Of a stretch of DNA of 64,000 nt, positions 44,705 through 54,420 are shown piece by piece (the stretch's first letter is position 1; each line of letters starts with the position of its first letter). The stretch lies in NCBI RefSeq assembly GCF_001189965.1, contig NZ_LFLU01000011.1:62001-126000 (forward strand). Reading direction: 5' to 3'. Under the pieces are notes generated by a model that had not been told where the DNA came from, made no database searches, and saw nothing but the letters and a program-made list of their open reading frames with translations. A program made the translations under genes and the position numbers. Source of the stretch: Herbaspirillum rhizosphaerae (GTDB taxonomy: Bacteria; Pseudomonadota; Gammaproteobacteria; Burkholderiales; Burkholderiaceae_D).

Positions 44705-45640
44705 TCAGGCGCGGGCGCTGCGGCGTTTGGGTGGCGCAGCAACCGGCGCGCGTTTGGCCGGTGCTTTCAATGCAGCCGTCTTTTTCACCGTCGCCGGTTT
44801 TGCGGATTTCTTGACCGCCGCTTTGACGGCACGCTCTTTCACTGCCGGTTTCTTTGCCACGATTTTAGTCTTGGCAACGTTGACTGCTCCGGCAGCCTTG
44901 ACGGTTTTCTCCGCCACCACCTTTTTGCTGAACAGACCAGCCTGCCCGACCAGGCTGGCGCTATAGCGTTTGAACGCGATATCCATGTGGCGCCGCATCG
45001 CTGCGCGCGCCATCTCGGGATCGCGTGCGCGCAATGCCTTCATCACGCGTGAATGTTCTTCAATCGCATCGTTCCACACTTCAATGGTGTCGAAGTGGCT
45101 GTGCAGGCGATTGAACAGCGGGCCCAGACGGGCATCGAACAATTGCGTCACCAGCCCGACCAGCACGCTGTTGCCGGTCGCTTCCGCCACGCGGATATGG
45201 AACAGGCGGTCGGCTTCCAGCGGATTGGTGCCGGCGCTGGTATGTTCGATCATTTGCTGAAACGCTTCTTCGATGGCGTCGATCTGCGCCTTCTTAGCAT
45301 TTTTGGCGGCGGCATAGGCGACCTCGCCCTCCAGCATGGCGCGCGCCCGGATCAACTCCAGCGGCCCCTCTTCGGTCGACAGATCGATCTCGCCCTCGGG
45401 CGCAGGCGACGGCGGGCAGACGTAAATTCCGGAACCCATGTGCACTTCGATATAACCCTCAACCTCCAGCGCGATCAAGGCTTCGCGCAGCGACGGCCGA
45501 CTGACGCCCAGTTGCACGGACAAATCGCGCTCCGATGGCAACCGCGAACCAACAGGAAACTCGCCTTCGACAATCAGCTTGCGCAGCTGGTCGCTGATCT
45601 GGCGGTACAGTCGTTGCGGCTCGATCGCTTCAATTGGCAT
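44705..45640 (-). CDS. FadR-subfamily GntR regulator with histone H1-like tail
   Basis: A 311-residue regulator. The winged helix (GSRLPSERDLSVQLGVSRPSLRE) and FCD domain (ELIRARAMLEGEVAY, EADRLFHIRVAEATGN) span the first 235 residues, the normal length for the family. The last 70 residues are almost all Lys, Ala, Pro, Val and Arg (for example AKPATVKKTAALKAPAKRAP), like bacterial histone H1-type or AlgP-type tails. Start at 45640 (MPIEAIEPQRLY) is preferred; 45706 is also open. It probably controls the neighbouring sugar-acid genes. Confidence 0.87.
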   Translation of the reverse strand: MPIEAIEPQRLYRQISDQLRKLIVEGEFPVGSRLPSERDLSVQLGVSRPSLREALIALEVEGYIEVHMGSGIYVCPPSPAPEGEIDLSTEEGPLELIRARAMLEGEVAYAAAKNAKKAQIDAIEEAFQQMIEHTSAGTNPLEADRLFHIRVAEATGNSVLVGLVTQLFDARLGPLFNRLHSHFDTIEVWNDAIEEHSRVMKALRARDPEMARAAMRRHMDIAFKRYSASLVGQAGLFSKKVVAEKTVKAAGAVNVAKTKIVAKKPAVKERAVKAAVKKSAKPATVKKTAALKAPAKRAPVAAPPKRRSARA

Positions 45641-45764
45641 AGAGGGTTCCGATGAGAATTCTGTCTTTGTCTTGGCGCCGGATTGTATCTCGTATCTCAC
45701 CTGCAAGCGAATGATCAGCTTGCTGCCGGCGCAGCAATCTGCTGCCGCGCCGGCATCGTCAGGT

Positions 45765-46829
45765 TCAGTCCGCCAGCGCTGCCGGAAAGCTTAAACCGTA
45801 CTGTTGCGCTGCCTCGCGCAGCGTCGGCGCAATCGTCGGATGCAGGGCCACGCCTTGCTCCAGCTGCTGCGCGCGGCGCGCCATGCCGCGGTCGCCCGGC
45901 ATGCGCACCTTTTCCACGCCGGGGCGCGGCGGATTGGTCCGACACGCTTCGGCGATGTGATCCATCTGGCGTTTGAACGCGGCTTCGCCGCCGAAGGCCG
46001 CGGGATCGTACAGACTCATGAACACCGTGGCGCCCCAGCCTGCCGGCGGATCGGCGCGACCGAAACCGGACAGGCCGCCGGTCAGCGCTTCGATCAGCAC
46101 CGCCAGGCCAAATCCTTTGTGCCCCGCCGACAAACCGCCCAGCGGCAGAATCGTGCCCGGTGGATCGGCGGCGAATACGGCAGGATCGCGGCTGGGATTA
46201 CCCTGCGCATCAAGCAACCACTCTTCTTCGAACTGCTTGCCGGCCTTATGCAGGCGATTGCTCATGCCGTTGGTCGTGATCGATGCGGAGATGTCGACCA
46301 GGAAAGGCGTGCCGGACGTAGGAATGCCGGCAGCGATAGGATTCGGCGTGAATACCGCGCGCGTGCCGCCGAACGGCGCCACGCTGTGTACCGCAGGATC
46401 GGAGCTCGACAACACCATCAGGAAACCTTCTTCCGTCGCGCGCAGCAGATACGCAGCGAGGCAGGCAATGTGATGGCTGTGATGAATCGCCAGCGAGGCG
46501 GTGCCGAGTTCGCGGGCGCGCGGGATCAGCGCGTCGATGCCCTTGTGCACCAGCCATGGTCCTGGCAGACGACGCCCGTCCCAGACCAGTGCGGCCGGAC
46601 GATCTGACACCACTTCCGGTTCGCCGGAAGTCGTCATCGCGCCCTTCTCGATCTCTTTGACGTAAGGCGCCAGCAAAGCCAGGCCGTGCGTATCGTGGCC
46701 CAGCAGGTCGCCGTCGACCAGCGTGCCCGCCACCGAAGCGGCAGGCTCTAGCGGCAGGCCGGCTTTCTGCAGCAGTTGCGTGGAGAACTGCTTGAGTTCG
46801 ACAGCGGAAAAACGTTCGGGTGAAGCCAT
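45765..46829 (-). CDS. Ldh-family (malate/L-lactate/ureidoglycolate) oxidoreductase
   Basis: A 354-residue NAD(P)-dependent oxidoreductase of the type 2 malate/L-lactate dehydrogenase family, which oxidises or reduces 2-hydroxy or 2-keto acids. Family features: GHDTHGLALLAPYV, IHHSHHIACLAAYLL, FLVDISASITTNG and GHKGFGLAVLIEALTGGLSG. Start taken at 46829 (MASPERFS). It is divergent from the IlvD/Edd dehydratase, with two GntR-type operators between, so it probably works in the same sugar-acid pathway. Exact substrate is unknown. Confidence 0.87.
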   Translation of the reverse strand: MASPERFSAVELKQFSTQLLQKAGLPLEPAASVAGTLVDGDLLGHDTHGLALLAPYVKEIEKGAMTTSGEPEVVSDRPAALVWDGRRLPGPWLVHKGIDALIPRARELGTASLAIHHSHHIACLAAYLLRATEEGFLMVLSSSDPAVHSVAPFGGTRAVFTPNPIAAGIPTSGTPFLVDISASITTNGMSNRLHKAGKQFEEEWLLDAQGNPSRDPAVFAADPPGTILPLGGLSAGHKGFGLAVLIEALTGGLSGFGRADPPAGWGATVFMSLYDPAAFGGEAAFKRQMDHIAEACRTNPPRPGVEKVRMPGDRGMARRAQQLEQGVALHPTIAPTLREAAQQYGLSFPAALAD

Positions 46830-47003
46830 GGAAAAAAACCATCCTTTCATTGCAGTAATCGGTGGCAGGCAGACGCCCGCGCAAACTTGAATTCATGACA
46901 GCCCCGGCGCAGGCGCAGATCCGCGCACACAGGGACACAGGGCAGAAGCGATATCGTCTCGACTCTTGTATTTTTGCCTGCCGACGCACACAAAGAGGTC
47001 ATG

Positions 47004-47014
47004 TGGTCAGACCA
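47004..47014. promoter_or_regulatory. FadR-type operator, perfect palindrome
   Basis: TGGT-CAG-ACCA matches the FCD/GntR consensus TGGT-N3-ACCA exactly and lies 175 bases upstream of the Ldh-family gene. Probable target of the GntR regulator at 44705. Confidence 0.6.
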
Positions 47015-47165
47015 GATAAGGAAAAGAATTTCATATCACCCCGGCAGTGTCAAGAAAGAAAACGATGCACGAAAATAATTCACCTACGCCGCAGCGCACC
47101 ATTGGGCATCATAGAGTGCAAGGGAAACACGAGTCAGGTATCGGTAAAAAGATGTATGACAAATC

Positions 47166-47176
47166 TGGTATTACCA
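47166..47176. promoter_or_regulatory. FadR-type operator, second perfect palindrome
   Basis: TGGT-ATT-ACCA repeats the same perfect core 152 bases from the first site, in the same divergent promoter region. Confidence 0.6.
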
Positions 47177-47644
47177 CTTGACCAAAGCACAAATGCTGAA
47201 ATAGACTCGCTGGCATCTTTTCGAAGCATGTAGTCCGCGATATATAAAAATACAAGAGCAAAGATTGCCAAATATTGCTCACGGACAGCAACGCAGCACT
47301 GGAGACAGGCATTGAAATTCTTAGCTAGCCGGGGGAGTACGCCAACCGTGCCGTGTGCATGGAAGCAAGTCGTGTCGCAGGCGCGCCTGTGCGATCTTGT
47401 GTCTGCGCGCACTACTTTTGCGGCGAGCGCTTATGCTGCCGCTGCGTCCCGCTATACCTGCCGCCTCGGCCATGCCGGCAACGGCGACGCCATGCTGGCA
47501 TATCACCTGATGGATTTCTCCCGCTACTTTTTCGACCAAAGCGATATTCGCCACTGATTCTTCCGACAGCCATCCGATTCAGACAGCATTCATGGTCCGC
47601 CTCTCGTCGTCGATGAGCGGGCCACAAGGAAAGAAGGAAAGAAC

Positions 47645-49372
47645 ATGAGCGACACCAAAAAGATTACCCGCCGCAGCCAGGCATGGTTCGGCCGGCAAGA
47701 CCGTGACGGCTTCATCTACCGTTCGTGGGTGAAGAACCGCGGCATTCCGCACGATCAGTTCGATGGCCGTCCGGTCATCGGCATTTGCAATACCTATTCC
47801 GAACTGACGCCCTGCAATTCGCATTTCCGCGCACTGGCAGAACAGGTCAAGATCGGCATCTGGGAAGCCGGCGGTTTTCCGCTGGAGTTCCCGGTGATGT
47901 CGCTCGGCGAAACGCTGATGCGCCCGACGGCGATGCTGTTCCGCAATCTGGCCAGCATGGACGTGGAAGAATCGATCCGCGCCAACCCGCTCGACGGCGT
48001 GGTGCTGCTGATGGGCTGCGACAAGACTACGCCTGCCCTGCTGATGGGTGCGTCGTCGGTGGACTTGCCGACCATCGGCATCTCCGGCGGTCCGATGCTG
48101 TCCGGCAAATACCGCGGCGGTGAGCTCGGCTCCGGCACCGGCGTCTGGCAGATGTCGGAAGAAGTGCGCGCAGGCCAGATGTCGCAGGAAGAATTCTTCG
48201 AAGCAGAAAGCTGCATGCACCGCTCGCACGGCCACTGCATGACCATGGGCACGGCATCGACCATGGCCAGCATGGTGGAAGCGCTGGGCATGAGCTTGCC
48301 GGGCAACGCCGCGATCCCTGCCGTCGATGCGCGCCGCAACGTGCTGGCGCGCAACTCCGGGCGCCGTATCGTCGAGATGGTCAAGGAAGATCTGATCATG
48401 TCCAAGATCCTGACCAAGGCGGCATTTGAAAACGCCATCCGCGTCAATGCCGGCATCGGCGGCTCGACCAACGCCGTGATCCACTTGCTGGCGATCGCCG
48501 GCCGCATCGGCGTCGACCTGAAGCTGGAAGATTGGGACACCATCGGCCAGAAGCTGCCCTGCCTGGTCAATTTGCAACCATCGGGCAAATACCTGATGGA
48601 AGATTTCTACTACGCCGGCGGTTTGCCGTCGGTGATCCGCGAACTGGAAAGCGTGATCGACAAGAGCGCCCTGTCCGCCAACGGCCAGACCTTGTGGGAC
48701 AACTGCAAGGACGCGCCGAACTGGAACCGCGACGTCATCCACGCTTTCGATGCGCCGTTCAAGCCGGCCGCCGGGATCGCCATCCTGCATGGCAACCTGT
48801 GCCCGGACGGCGCCGTCATCAAGCCGTCGGCAGCAACGCCTGCGCTGCTCAAACACATCGGCCGCGCCGTGGTGTTTGAAAATAGCGACGACCTGCACAA
48901 GCGCATCGACGACGAAGATCTGGACGTCGATGAAAACTGCGTGCTGGTGCTGAAGAACTGCGGCCCCAAGGGCTATCCCGGCATGGGCGAAGCGGGCAAC
49001 ATGCCGCTGCCGCCGAAGGTGCTGCGCAAGGGCATCACCGACATGGTCCGTGTATCGGACGCGCGCATGAGCGGCACGGCGTATGGCACCGTGGTCCTGC
49101 ACGTCACGCCGGAAGCGGCTGCCGGCGGTCCGCTGGCGCTGGTGCAAAACGGCGACATGGTGGAACTGGATGTGGAAGCGCGCAAGCTGCACCTGCATGT
49201 CAGCGACGAAGAACTGGAACGCCGCCGCGCGTCGTGGCAAGCGCCGAAAGCGCCTGCGGATCGCGGCTGGGTCAAGCTCTACGTCGACCATGTGCAGCAA
49301 GCCAACCTCGGCGCCGATCTGGATTTCCTGGTCGGCAAGAGCGGCTCGGGCATTCCCAAGGACAACCACTGA
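47645..49372 (+). CDS. IlvD/Edd-family sugar-acid dehydratase (L-arabinonate dehydratase type)
   Basis: A 575-residue iron-sulfur dehydratase. The cluster ligands C57 (ELTPCNSH), C125 (LMGCDKTTPA) and C198 (HGHCMTMGTAST) correspond to the 2Fe-2S cysteines of the sugar-acid branch. A start SRAWFG-like element, here SQAWFGRQDRDGF, and the length favour L-arabinonate/pentonate dehydratase over branched-chain IlvD. It removes water from an aldonic acid to give a 2-keto-3-deoxy acid. Followed by a 2-hydroxyacid dehydrogenase and sugar ABC transporter genes. Exact sugar acid not decidable here. Confidence 0.9.
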   Translation: MSDTKKITRRSQAWFGRQDRDGFIYRSWVKNRGIPHDQFDGRPVIGICNTYSELTPCNSHFRALAEQVKIGIWEAGGFPLEFPVMSLGETLMRPTAMLFRNLASMDVEESIRANPLDGVVLLMGCDKTTPALLMGASSVDLPTIGISGGPMLSGKYRGGELGSGTGVWQMSEEVRAGQMSQEEFFEAESCMHRSHGHCMTMGTASTMASMVEALGMSLPGNAAIPAVDARRNVLARNSGRRIVEMVKEDLIMSKILTKAAFENAIRVNAGIGGSTNAVIHLLAIAGRIGVDLKLEDWDTIGQKLPCLVNLQPSGKYLMEDFYYAGGLPSVIRELESVIDKSALSANGQTLWDNCKDAPNWNRDVIHAFDAPFKPAAGIAILHGNLCPDGAVIKPSAATPALLKHIGRAVVFENSDDLHKRIDDEDLDVDENCVLVLKNCGPKGYPGMGEAGNMPLPPKVLRKGITDMVRVSDARMSGTAYGTVVLHVTPEAAAGGPLALVQNGDMVELDVEARKLHLHVSDEELERRRASWQAPKAPADRGWVKLYVDHVQQANLGADLDFLVGKSGSGIPKDNH

Positions 49373-49523
49373 TTGCATGGGTAAATATCTGACTTGATTT
49401 TTCAATCATCAGGCGGCGAAAGATTCAGGCGCGCTCCCCTCTCGGGGAATGACGACCGATAAAGATGAACTTCCGCCCGCCGTGATGGTGCGCTTTGACT
49501 GCAACATACGGAGACATGAAGCA

Positions 49524-50480
49524 ATGAAAGTATTGATTACCGACTACGATTTTCCCGATGTAGAACTTGAACTCGCGCTGTACCGCGAAGCCGGCGTTGA
49601 AGTCGTGACGGCGCAATGCCGCACCGAAGAAGAGGTCATCAAAGCCGCCGAAGGCTGCGAGGGCCTGCTGGTGCAATATGCGCCGGTCAACGCCAAGGTA
49701 TTCGCCGCCCGCCCTGAAATCCGCATCGCCAGCCGTTACGGCGCCGGCTTCGACACCATCAACACCGCCGATGCCGCTCAACATGGCGTCTGGGTCGGCA
49801 ACTCGCCCGACTATGGCGTCGGCGAAGTTGCCACGCATGCGCTGGCGATGGCGCTGGACCTGGTCCGCAACATCACCGGCTACGACCGCGACGTCAAATC
49901 CGGCCAATGGCATTACACTACCGCCGGCAAGATCCAGCGCTGTTCCGAAATGACTATCGGCATCGTCGGTCTCGGCCGCATCGGCAAGCGCATGGCGCAT
50001 ATCAGCCGCAACCTCTTCAAACGCGTGATCGCCTACGATCCGCACATTATCGACGGCGACTTCCCGGCTTATGTGGAACGCGTTAGCAAGGAAGAATTGT
50101 TCAGGCAGGCGCACGTAGTTTCCTTGCACACGCCGCTCAACGATGAGACCCGCGGCATGATCGATGCATCGGTGTTGAAATTGATGCAACAGGACAGCTT
50201 CCTGGTCAATTCCGCGCGCGGCGGCCTGGTCAATATCGACGACCTGCTCAAGGCGCTCGACACCAACCTGAAGGGTGCCGGACTGGACGTTTTGCCGGTC
50301 GAACCGCCGGCCACAAGTTCCGCTATTGTCCAGCACAAACGTGTGCTATTGTCGCCGCACGCCGCCTTCTATTCCGAAGTCGCCGCGAAGGAATTGCGCC
50401 GCAAGGCAGCGCAAAACCTGATCGACTGGGACCGCAACGGGCGCCCGTCGTATGTGGTGGTTGAAGGCAGGAAAAAATAA
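49524..50480 (+). CDS. NAD-dependent D-2-hydroxyacid dehydrogenase (CtBP-like)
   Basis: A 318-residue D-isomer-specific 2-hydroxyacid dehydrogenase, similar to phosphoglycerate, hydroxypyruvate and C-terminal-binding-protein types. It has the NAD site GIVGLGRIGKRM, catalytic Arg in NSARGGLVN, Glu in VLPVEPP and His in LLSPHAAFYSE. The start at 49524 (MKVLITDYD) has a GGAG Shine-Dalgarno; the frame is open to 49449. It lies 151 bases after the dehydratase on the same strand and presumably reduces or oxidises a keto-acid of the same pathway. Confidence 0.88.
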   Translation: MKVLITDYDFPDVELELALYREAGVEVVTAQCRTEEEVIKAAEGCEGLLVQYAPVNAKVFAARPEIRIASRYGAGFDTINTADAAQHGVWVGNSPDYGVGEVATHALAMALDLVRNITGYDRDVKSGQWHYTTAGKIQRCSEMTIGIVGLGRIGKRMAHISRNLFKRVIAYDPHIIDGDFPAYVERVSKEELFRQAHVVSLHTPLNDETRGMIDASVLKLMQQDSFLVNSARGGLVNIDDLLKALDTNLKGAGLDVLPVEPPATSSAIVQHKRVLLSPHAAFYSEVAAKELRRKAAQNLIDWDRNGRPSYVVVEGRKK

Positions 50481-50839
50481 TCAAACGACAAAGATAATTG
50501 TCTGCATCCCAGCCAGTCGCCAGATGCAGGCAAGCATGAACTCAGCAAGCGCAGCAGATTTGACGAAGACAGCAACCGATCTCGCAACAAGCAAAAATAA
50601 GCAACAAGAACAAGCAGCACAAGAGAGGTATGACGCGTTGATGATGTAAGAGTATTCGCTATCGCAAAACGAATGACCGAATAAGTAACGATAGTGCGCT
50701 ATCACCGTTGTATCTCTCAATACCGCCGAAAATCATAAAAATCAAACGGCGCAGGTATCAGAAATAAATGTGCGGAGGCCCTCCAAGAAGGGGCCTGCTG
50801 CAGACACAAAAAACGAGATATTGAGACGAGGAGCAAGGC
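50481..50839. other. Gap upstream of the sugar ABC transporter operon
   Basis: 359 bases. It may hold the transporter promoter. A GC hairpin AGGCCC-N8-GGGGCCT (near 50777-50797) lies shortly before the ATPase gene and has no T-run. The only coding candidate is the short frame listed separately at 50536. Confidence 0.5.
50536..50649 (+). CDS. Possible 37-residue hypothetical protein
   Basis: A short frame starting MNSASAADLTKT with a Gln/Ala/Lys-rich helix and ending YDALMM. An AGG lies 6 bases before the ATG. The composition (Ala, Ser, Thr, Gln) is plausible for the small helical proteins of this family of bacteria, but I recognise no family. An alternative start is 50524. Confidence 0.3.
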   Translation: MNSASAADLTKTATDLATSKNKQQEQAAQERYDALMM

Positions 50840-51928
50840 ATGGCATCAGTTCAGATTCGCGGCATCAAAAAGCAATTCGGCAGCACCCAGGTCATTCGTG
50901 GCGTCGATATCGAGATCGAGGACGGCCAGTTCGCCGTGCTGGTCGGCCCTTCCGGCTGCGGCAAGTCAACACTGCTGCGCATGCTGGCGGGCCTCGAAGA
51001 AATCACCGAAGGCGAGATCTCCATCGGCGGCACAGTGGTCAACAACGTCCAGCCCAAGGACCGCGACATCGCCATGGTGTTTCAGAACTATGCGTTGTAT
51101 CCGCACATGACGGTCAACGACAACATGGCGTTCTCATTGATGCTGGCCAAGAAGGACAAATCCTTCATCCAGCAACAGGTCAAGAAGGCCGCCGAAATTC
51201 TCGGCCTGACCAATCTGCTGGAACGCTATCCGCGCCAGCTCTCCGGCGGCCAGCGCCAGCGTGTGGCGATGGGCCGCGCGATCGTGCGCGATCCGCAGGT
51301 CTTCCTGTTCGACGAACCGTTGTCCAACCTTGACGCCAAGCTGCGCGTGCAGATGCGCACCGAGATCAAGGAACTGCATCAGCGCCTGAAGACGACTTCG
51401 GTCTACGTCACCCATGACCAGATCGAAGCGATGACCATGGCTGATCAGATCGTCGTCATGCGTGACGGCCTGGTGGAACAACGCGGCCGTCCGCTGGAAC
51501 TGTACGACCGCCCCGCCAACATTTTTGTCGCGGGCTTCATCGGTTCGCCGGCGATGAACTTTATCCCCGCCACACTGCGTCGCAATGCCGACAAGGCCGA
51601 AGTCGAATTCGCCGACGGCACGCGCCTGCCTGCGCCGTATGCACACCGCGGTCTGGACGGCGTCGACGGCCAGCGCGTGGTCTACGGCGTGCGTCCGGAA
51701 CACCTGAGCATCGGCCCCGCCGGCAGCGGCATGAGCACCAAGGTGGTGGTGGTCGAACCGACCGGCGCCGACACCGAAGTCTATGCACGCTTCAACGATA
51801 CCAGCCTGACATCGATCTTCCGCGAACGCCATAACTTCGGCGCCGGCGACACGATCAACCTGGTGCCGGAACACGGCAGCACGCATCTGTTCGATGCAGA
51901 CAGCGGCAAGACGCTGGCGCGCGGTTGA
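50840..51928 (+). CDS. Sugar ABC transporter ATP-binding protein (UgpC/MsmK type)
   Basis: A 362-residue CUT1-family ATPase. Walker A is [12 protein letters not shown], the signature is [13 protein letters not shown], Walker B is [11 protein letters not shown] and the switch is [13 protein letters not shown]. The C-terminal 120 residues are the OB-like regulatory domain ([12 protein letters not shown]) of sugar transport ATPases. First gene of a four-gene transporter unit. The adjacent sugar-acid enzymes suggest import of an aldose or aldonic acid. Confidence 0.92.
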   Translation: MASVQIRGIKKQFGSTQVIRGVDIEIEDGQFAVLVGPSGCGKSTLLRMLAGLEEITEGEISIGGTVVNNVQPKDRDIAMVFQNYALYPHMTVNDNMAFSLMLAKKDKSFIQQQVKKAAEILGLTNLLERYPRQLSGGQRQRVAMGRAIVRDPQVFLFDEPLSNLDAKLRVQMRTEIKELHQRLKTTSVYVTHDQIEAMTMADQIVVMRDGLVEQRGRPLELYDRPANIFVAGFIGSPAMNFIPATLRRNADKAEVEFADGTRLPAPYAHRGLDGVDGQRVVYGVRPEHLSIGPAGSGMSTKVVVVEPTGADTEVYARFNDTSLTSIFRERHNFGAGDTINLVPEHGSTHLFDADSGKTLARG

Positions 51929-52052
51929 TCTTGAATTTGATTCATCTTTTTCAAAGCAGTCCCTGTAACACCATCTGTACTACAGCAAGTAAAAATAACA
52001 ACGCAACAGAGCGGACCCATTCACTTTCATCAGAAGAGAAGGAGTAGGAGAC

Positions 52053-53390
52053 ATGACTAAGCTGACCAGACGTGACTTTTTGGCTGCGAGCGCATCCGTC
52101 GCTGCAGCATCGACCGTAGCCACCACCAATGCATTCGCCGCACCGGCAGCGCCAGCCGCCACCGGCGCCGGCCTCAAGTTCGAGATCGAGAAAGGCGCGA
52201 CGCTGCGCGTGCTGCGCTGGAAGCGTTTCGTTCAGGGCGATGAAGACCTGTGGAATGCCAACGTCAAGAAATTCACAGAGAAGACCGGCGTCGCCGTGCG
52301 TACCGACAGCGAAGGCTGGGAAGACCTGCGCCCCAAGGCGGCGGTTGCCGCCAACGTCGGTTCCGGCCCGGACATCGTGATGAGCTGGTTCGACGACCCG
52401 CAACAATACCCGACCAAACTGATCGACCTGACCGACCTGGCGACTTCGCTGGGCAGCCGCCTGGGCGGCTGGTACGACGTCTGCCGCAAATACGGCACCA
52501 AGGACGGCAAGTGGATCGCGCTGCCGGTCGGCGTGGTCGGCAATGCGCTGGTCTATCGCGAAAGCCAGTTGAAAGCTGCCGGCTTCGACGGCGTGCCGAA
52601 GGATACCGCCGGTTTCCTGAAAATGTGCCAGGCGCTCAAAGCCAAGAACACACCGGTCGGTTTCGCCCTCGGCAAGGCCGTCGGCGACGCCAACAACTGG
52701 GCGCACTGGCTGCTGTGGTCGCATGGCGGCAAGCTGGTCGACAAGAAAGGCGCCGTCGCCATCAACTCGGCGGAAACCCGCGCCGCGCTGGAATACGCCA
52801 AGCAACTGTACGCGACCTTCATTCCAGGCACGCTGTCCTGGCAAGATCCGTCGAACAACAAGGCCTACCTGGACGGCCAGATCAGCATGACGGCCAACGG
52901 CATCTCGGTGTACTACGCCGCCAAGAACTCGACCGATCCGAAGATGCAGGAAATGGCGAAGGACACGCAACACGCCCACTTCCCTATCGGCCCTGCCGGC
53001 AAGCCGACCGAGCTGATGCAGATCACGCAGATGATGATCTTCAAGCACACCAAGTTCCCGAACGCGGCCAAGGCTTTCGTCCAGTTCATGTTCGAGCCTG
53101 AGCAATACAACCCATGGATGGAAGCCTCTATCGGTTACGTCAGCCAGTCGCTCAAGGCCTATGAAAAGAACGCCATCTGGACCTCGGATCCGAAGGCCAC
53201 CGTGTATCGCGATTCGGCGGCGCTGATGATCGATCACGGCCACGAAGGCCCGCTGGGACAAGCATCGGCGGCGTGTATGGCCGACTACGTGGTGGTCGAT
53301 ATGGTGGCGGAAGCGGCCAGCGGATCGAAGACCGTGCAGCAGGCCATCGACCGTGCAGCAGAACGCGCCAAGCGTTTCTACAAGGCATAA
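52053..53390 (+). CDS. Sugar ABC transporter substrate-binding protein (Tat-exported)
   Basis: A 445-residue extracellular solute-binding protein family 1 member. A twin-arginine signal peptide, KLTRRDFLAASASVAAAS, ends near AFAAP. Binding-protein landmarks include LRVLRWKRFVQGDEDLWNAN and the GQISMTANGISVYY region. Tat export implies folding in the cytoplasm first. It delivers a sugar or sugar acid to the two permeases downstream. It follows the ATPase by 124 bases. Confidence 0.92.
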   Translation: MTKLTRRDFLAASASVAAASTVATTNAFAAPAAPAATGAGLKFEIEKGATLRVLRWKRFVQGDEDLWNANVKKFTEKTGVAVRTDSEGWEDLRPKAAVAANVGSGPDIVMSWFDDPQQYPTKLIDLTDLATSLGSRLGGWYDVCRKYGTKDGKWIALPVGVVGNALVYRESQLKAAGFDGVPKDTAGFLKMCQALKAKNTPVGFALGKAVGDANNWAHWLLWSHGGKLVDKKGAVAINSAETRAALEYAKQLYATFIPGTLSWQDPSNNKAYLDGQISMTANGISVYYAAKNSTDPKMQEMAKDTQHAHFPIGPAGKPTELMQITQMMIFKHTKFPNAAKAFVQFMFEPEQYNPWMEASIGYVSQSLKAYEKNAIWTSDPKATVYRDSAALMIDHGHEGPLGQASAACMADYVVVDMVAEAASGSKTVQQAIDRAAERAKRFYKA

Positions 53391-53520
53391 CAACCTGCTT
53401 TCGTTTGTATCGGCTTCTTGCAATTTCTGAAGCTGATGCAAGCGATGCATGGAGCAAAACATGCGTTCGCACCGGCTGTCGCCGTGCGAACGCAGTCATC
53501 ACGCTTACCGAGGTCTGCTT

Positions 53521-54420
53521 ATGTTATCCCGCTTGCTGAACAACCGTAATGTGCTGGGCATGCTGTTCATGGCGCCCGCCGTATTACTGCTTGTCGTGTT
53601 TCTTACCTATCCGCTCGGACTGGGAGTCTGGCTTGGCTTTACCGATACCAAGATCGGTGGCGAAGGCAGCTTCATCGGACTGGACAATTATTCCTTCCTG
53701 CTCGGCGATTCGCTGGCGCAGCTGTCGCTGTTCAACACGCTGTTCTACACCATCAGCGCCAGCATCCTGAAGTTCGTGCTCGGTCTGTGGCTGGCGATCC
53801 TGCTCAACAAGAATCTGCCGCTCAAATCCTTCTTCCGCGCCATCGTACTGCTGCCGTGGATCGTACCTACCGCCCTGTCGGCGCTGGCGTTCTGGTGGAT
53901 GTACGATACGCAGTTTTCGGTGATCAGCTGGTCGCTGATGAAGATGGGCCTGATCGATCATTACATCGACTTCCTCGGCGAGCCATGGCTGGCGCGGATT
54001 TCCACCGTGGTCGCCAACGTCTGGCGCGGCATCCCCTTCGTCGCCATCTCGCTGCTGGCCGGCCTGCAAACCATCTCGCCTTCGCTGTATGAAGCGGCGG
54101 CCATCGACGGCGCCAAGCCGTGGCAGCAGTTCCGCTACGTCACGCTGCCCTTGCTGACCCCGATCATCGCGGTGGTGATGACATTTTCGGTACTGTTCAC
54201 CTTCACCGACTTCCAGCTGATCTATGTGCTTACACGCGGCGGTCCGCTGAATGCCACGCACCTGATGGCAACGCTGTCGTTCCAACGCGCAATCCCAGGC
54301 GGCTCCCTCGGCGAAGGCGCAGCACTGGCAACCTACATGATTCCTTTCCTGCTCGCAGCCATCATGTTTTCGTACTTCGGCCTGCAACGTCGCGGCTGGC
54401 AACAAGGAGGTGACAAATGA
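53521..54420 (+). CDS. Sugar ABC transporter permease (MalF/UgpA type)
   Basis: A 299-residue permease with six membrane segments. The EAA loop reads YEAAAIDGAKPWQQFRYVTLP in one stretch near residue 200. Start at 53521 (MLSRLLNNRN) with a GAGG Shine-Dalgarno; the frame is open to 53449. Its stop overlaps the start of the second permease by 4 bases, so the two subunits are coupled in translation. Confidence 0.92.
   Translation: MLSRLLNNRNVLGMLFMAPAVLLLVVFLTYPLGLGVWLGFTDTKIGGEGSFIGLDNYSFLLGDSLAQLSLFNTLFYTISASILKFVLGLWLAILLNKNLPLKSFFRAIVLLPWIVPTALSALAFWWMYDTQFSVISWSLMKMGLIDHYIDFLGEPWLARISTVVANVWRGIPFVAISLLAGLQTISPSLYEAAAIDGAKPWQQFRYVTLPLLTPIIAVVMTFSVLFTFTDFQLIYVLTRGGPLNATHLMATLSFQRAIPGGSLGEGAALATYMIPFLLAAIMFSYFGLQRRGWQQGGDK

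Larger units (their letters stand above)
46830..47644. other. Long divergent regulatory region of the sugar-acid locus
   Basis: 815 bases between the Ldh-family gene and the dehydratase gene. It holds two perfect TGGT-N3-ACCA sites (47004 and 47166). The portion 47000-47310 is A/T-richer. Several short frames (for example 47312-47557) exist, but none has a good Shine-Dalgarno or a recognisable product, so I annotate none. Confidence 0.6.

Noticed and set aside
47312-47557. 81-codon frame in the long divergent regulatory region
   Set aside because: No Shine-Dalgarno, no family features, and a competing frame on the other strand of equal quality.
47579-49405. 608-codon minus-strand frame over the IlvD/Edd dehydratase
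   Set aside because: Antisense of a gene with all iron-sulfur ligands; no start signal and a biased composition.
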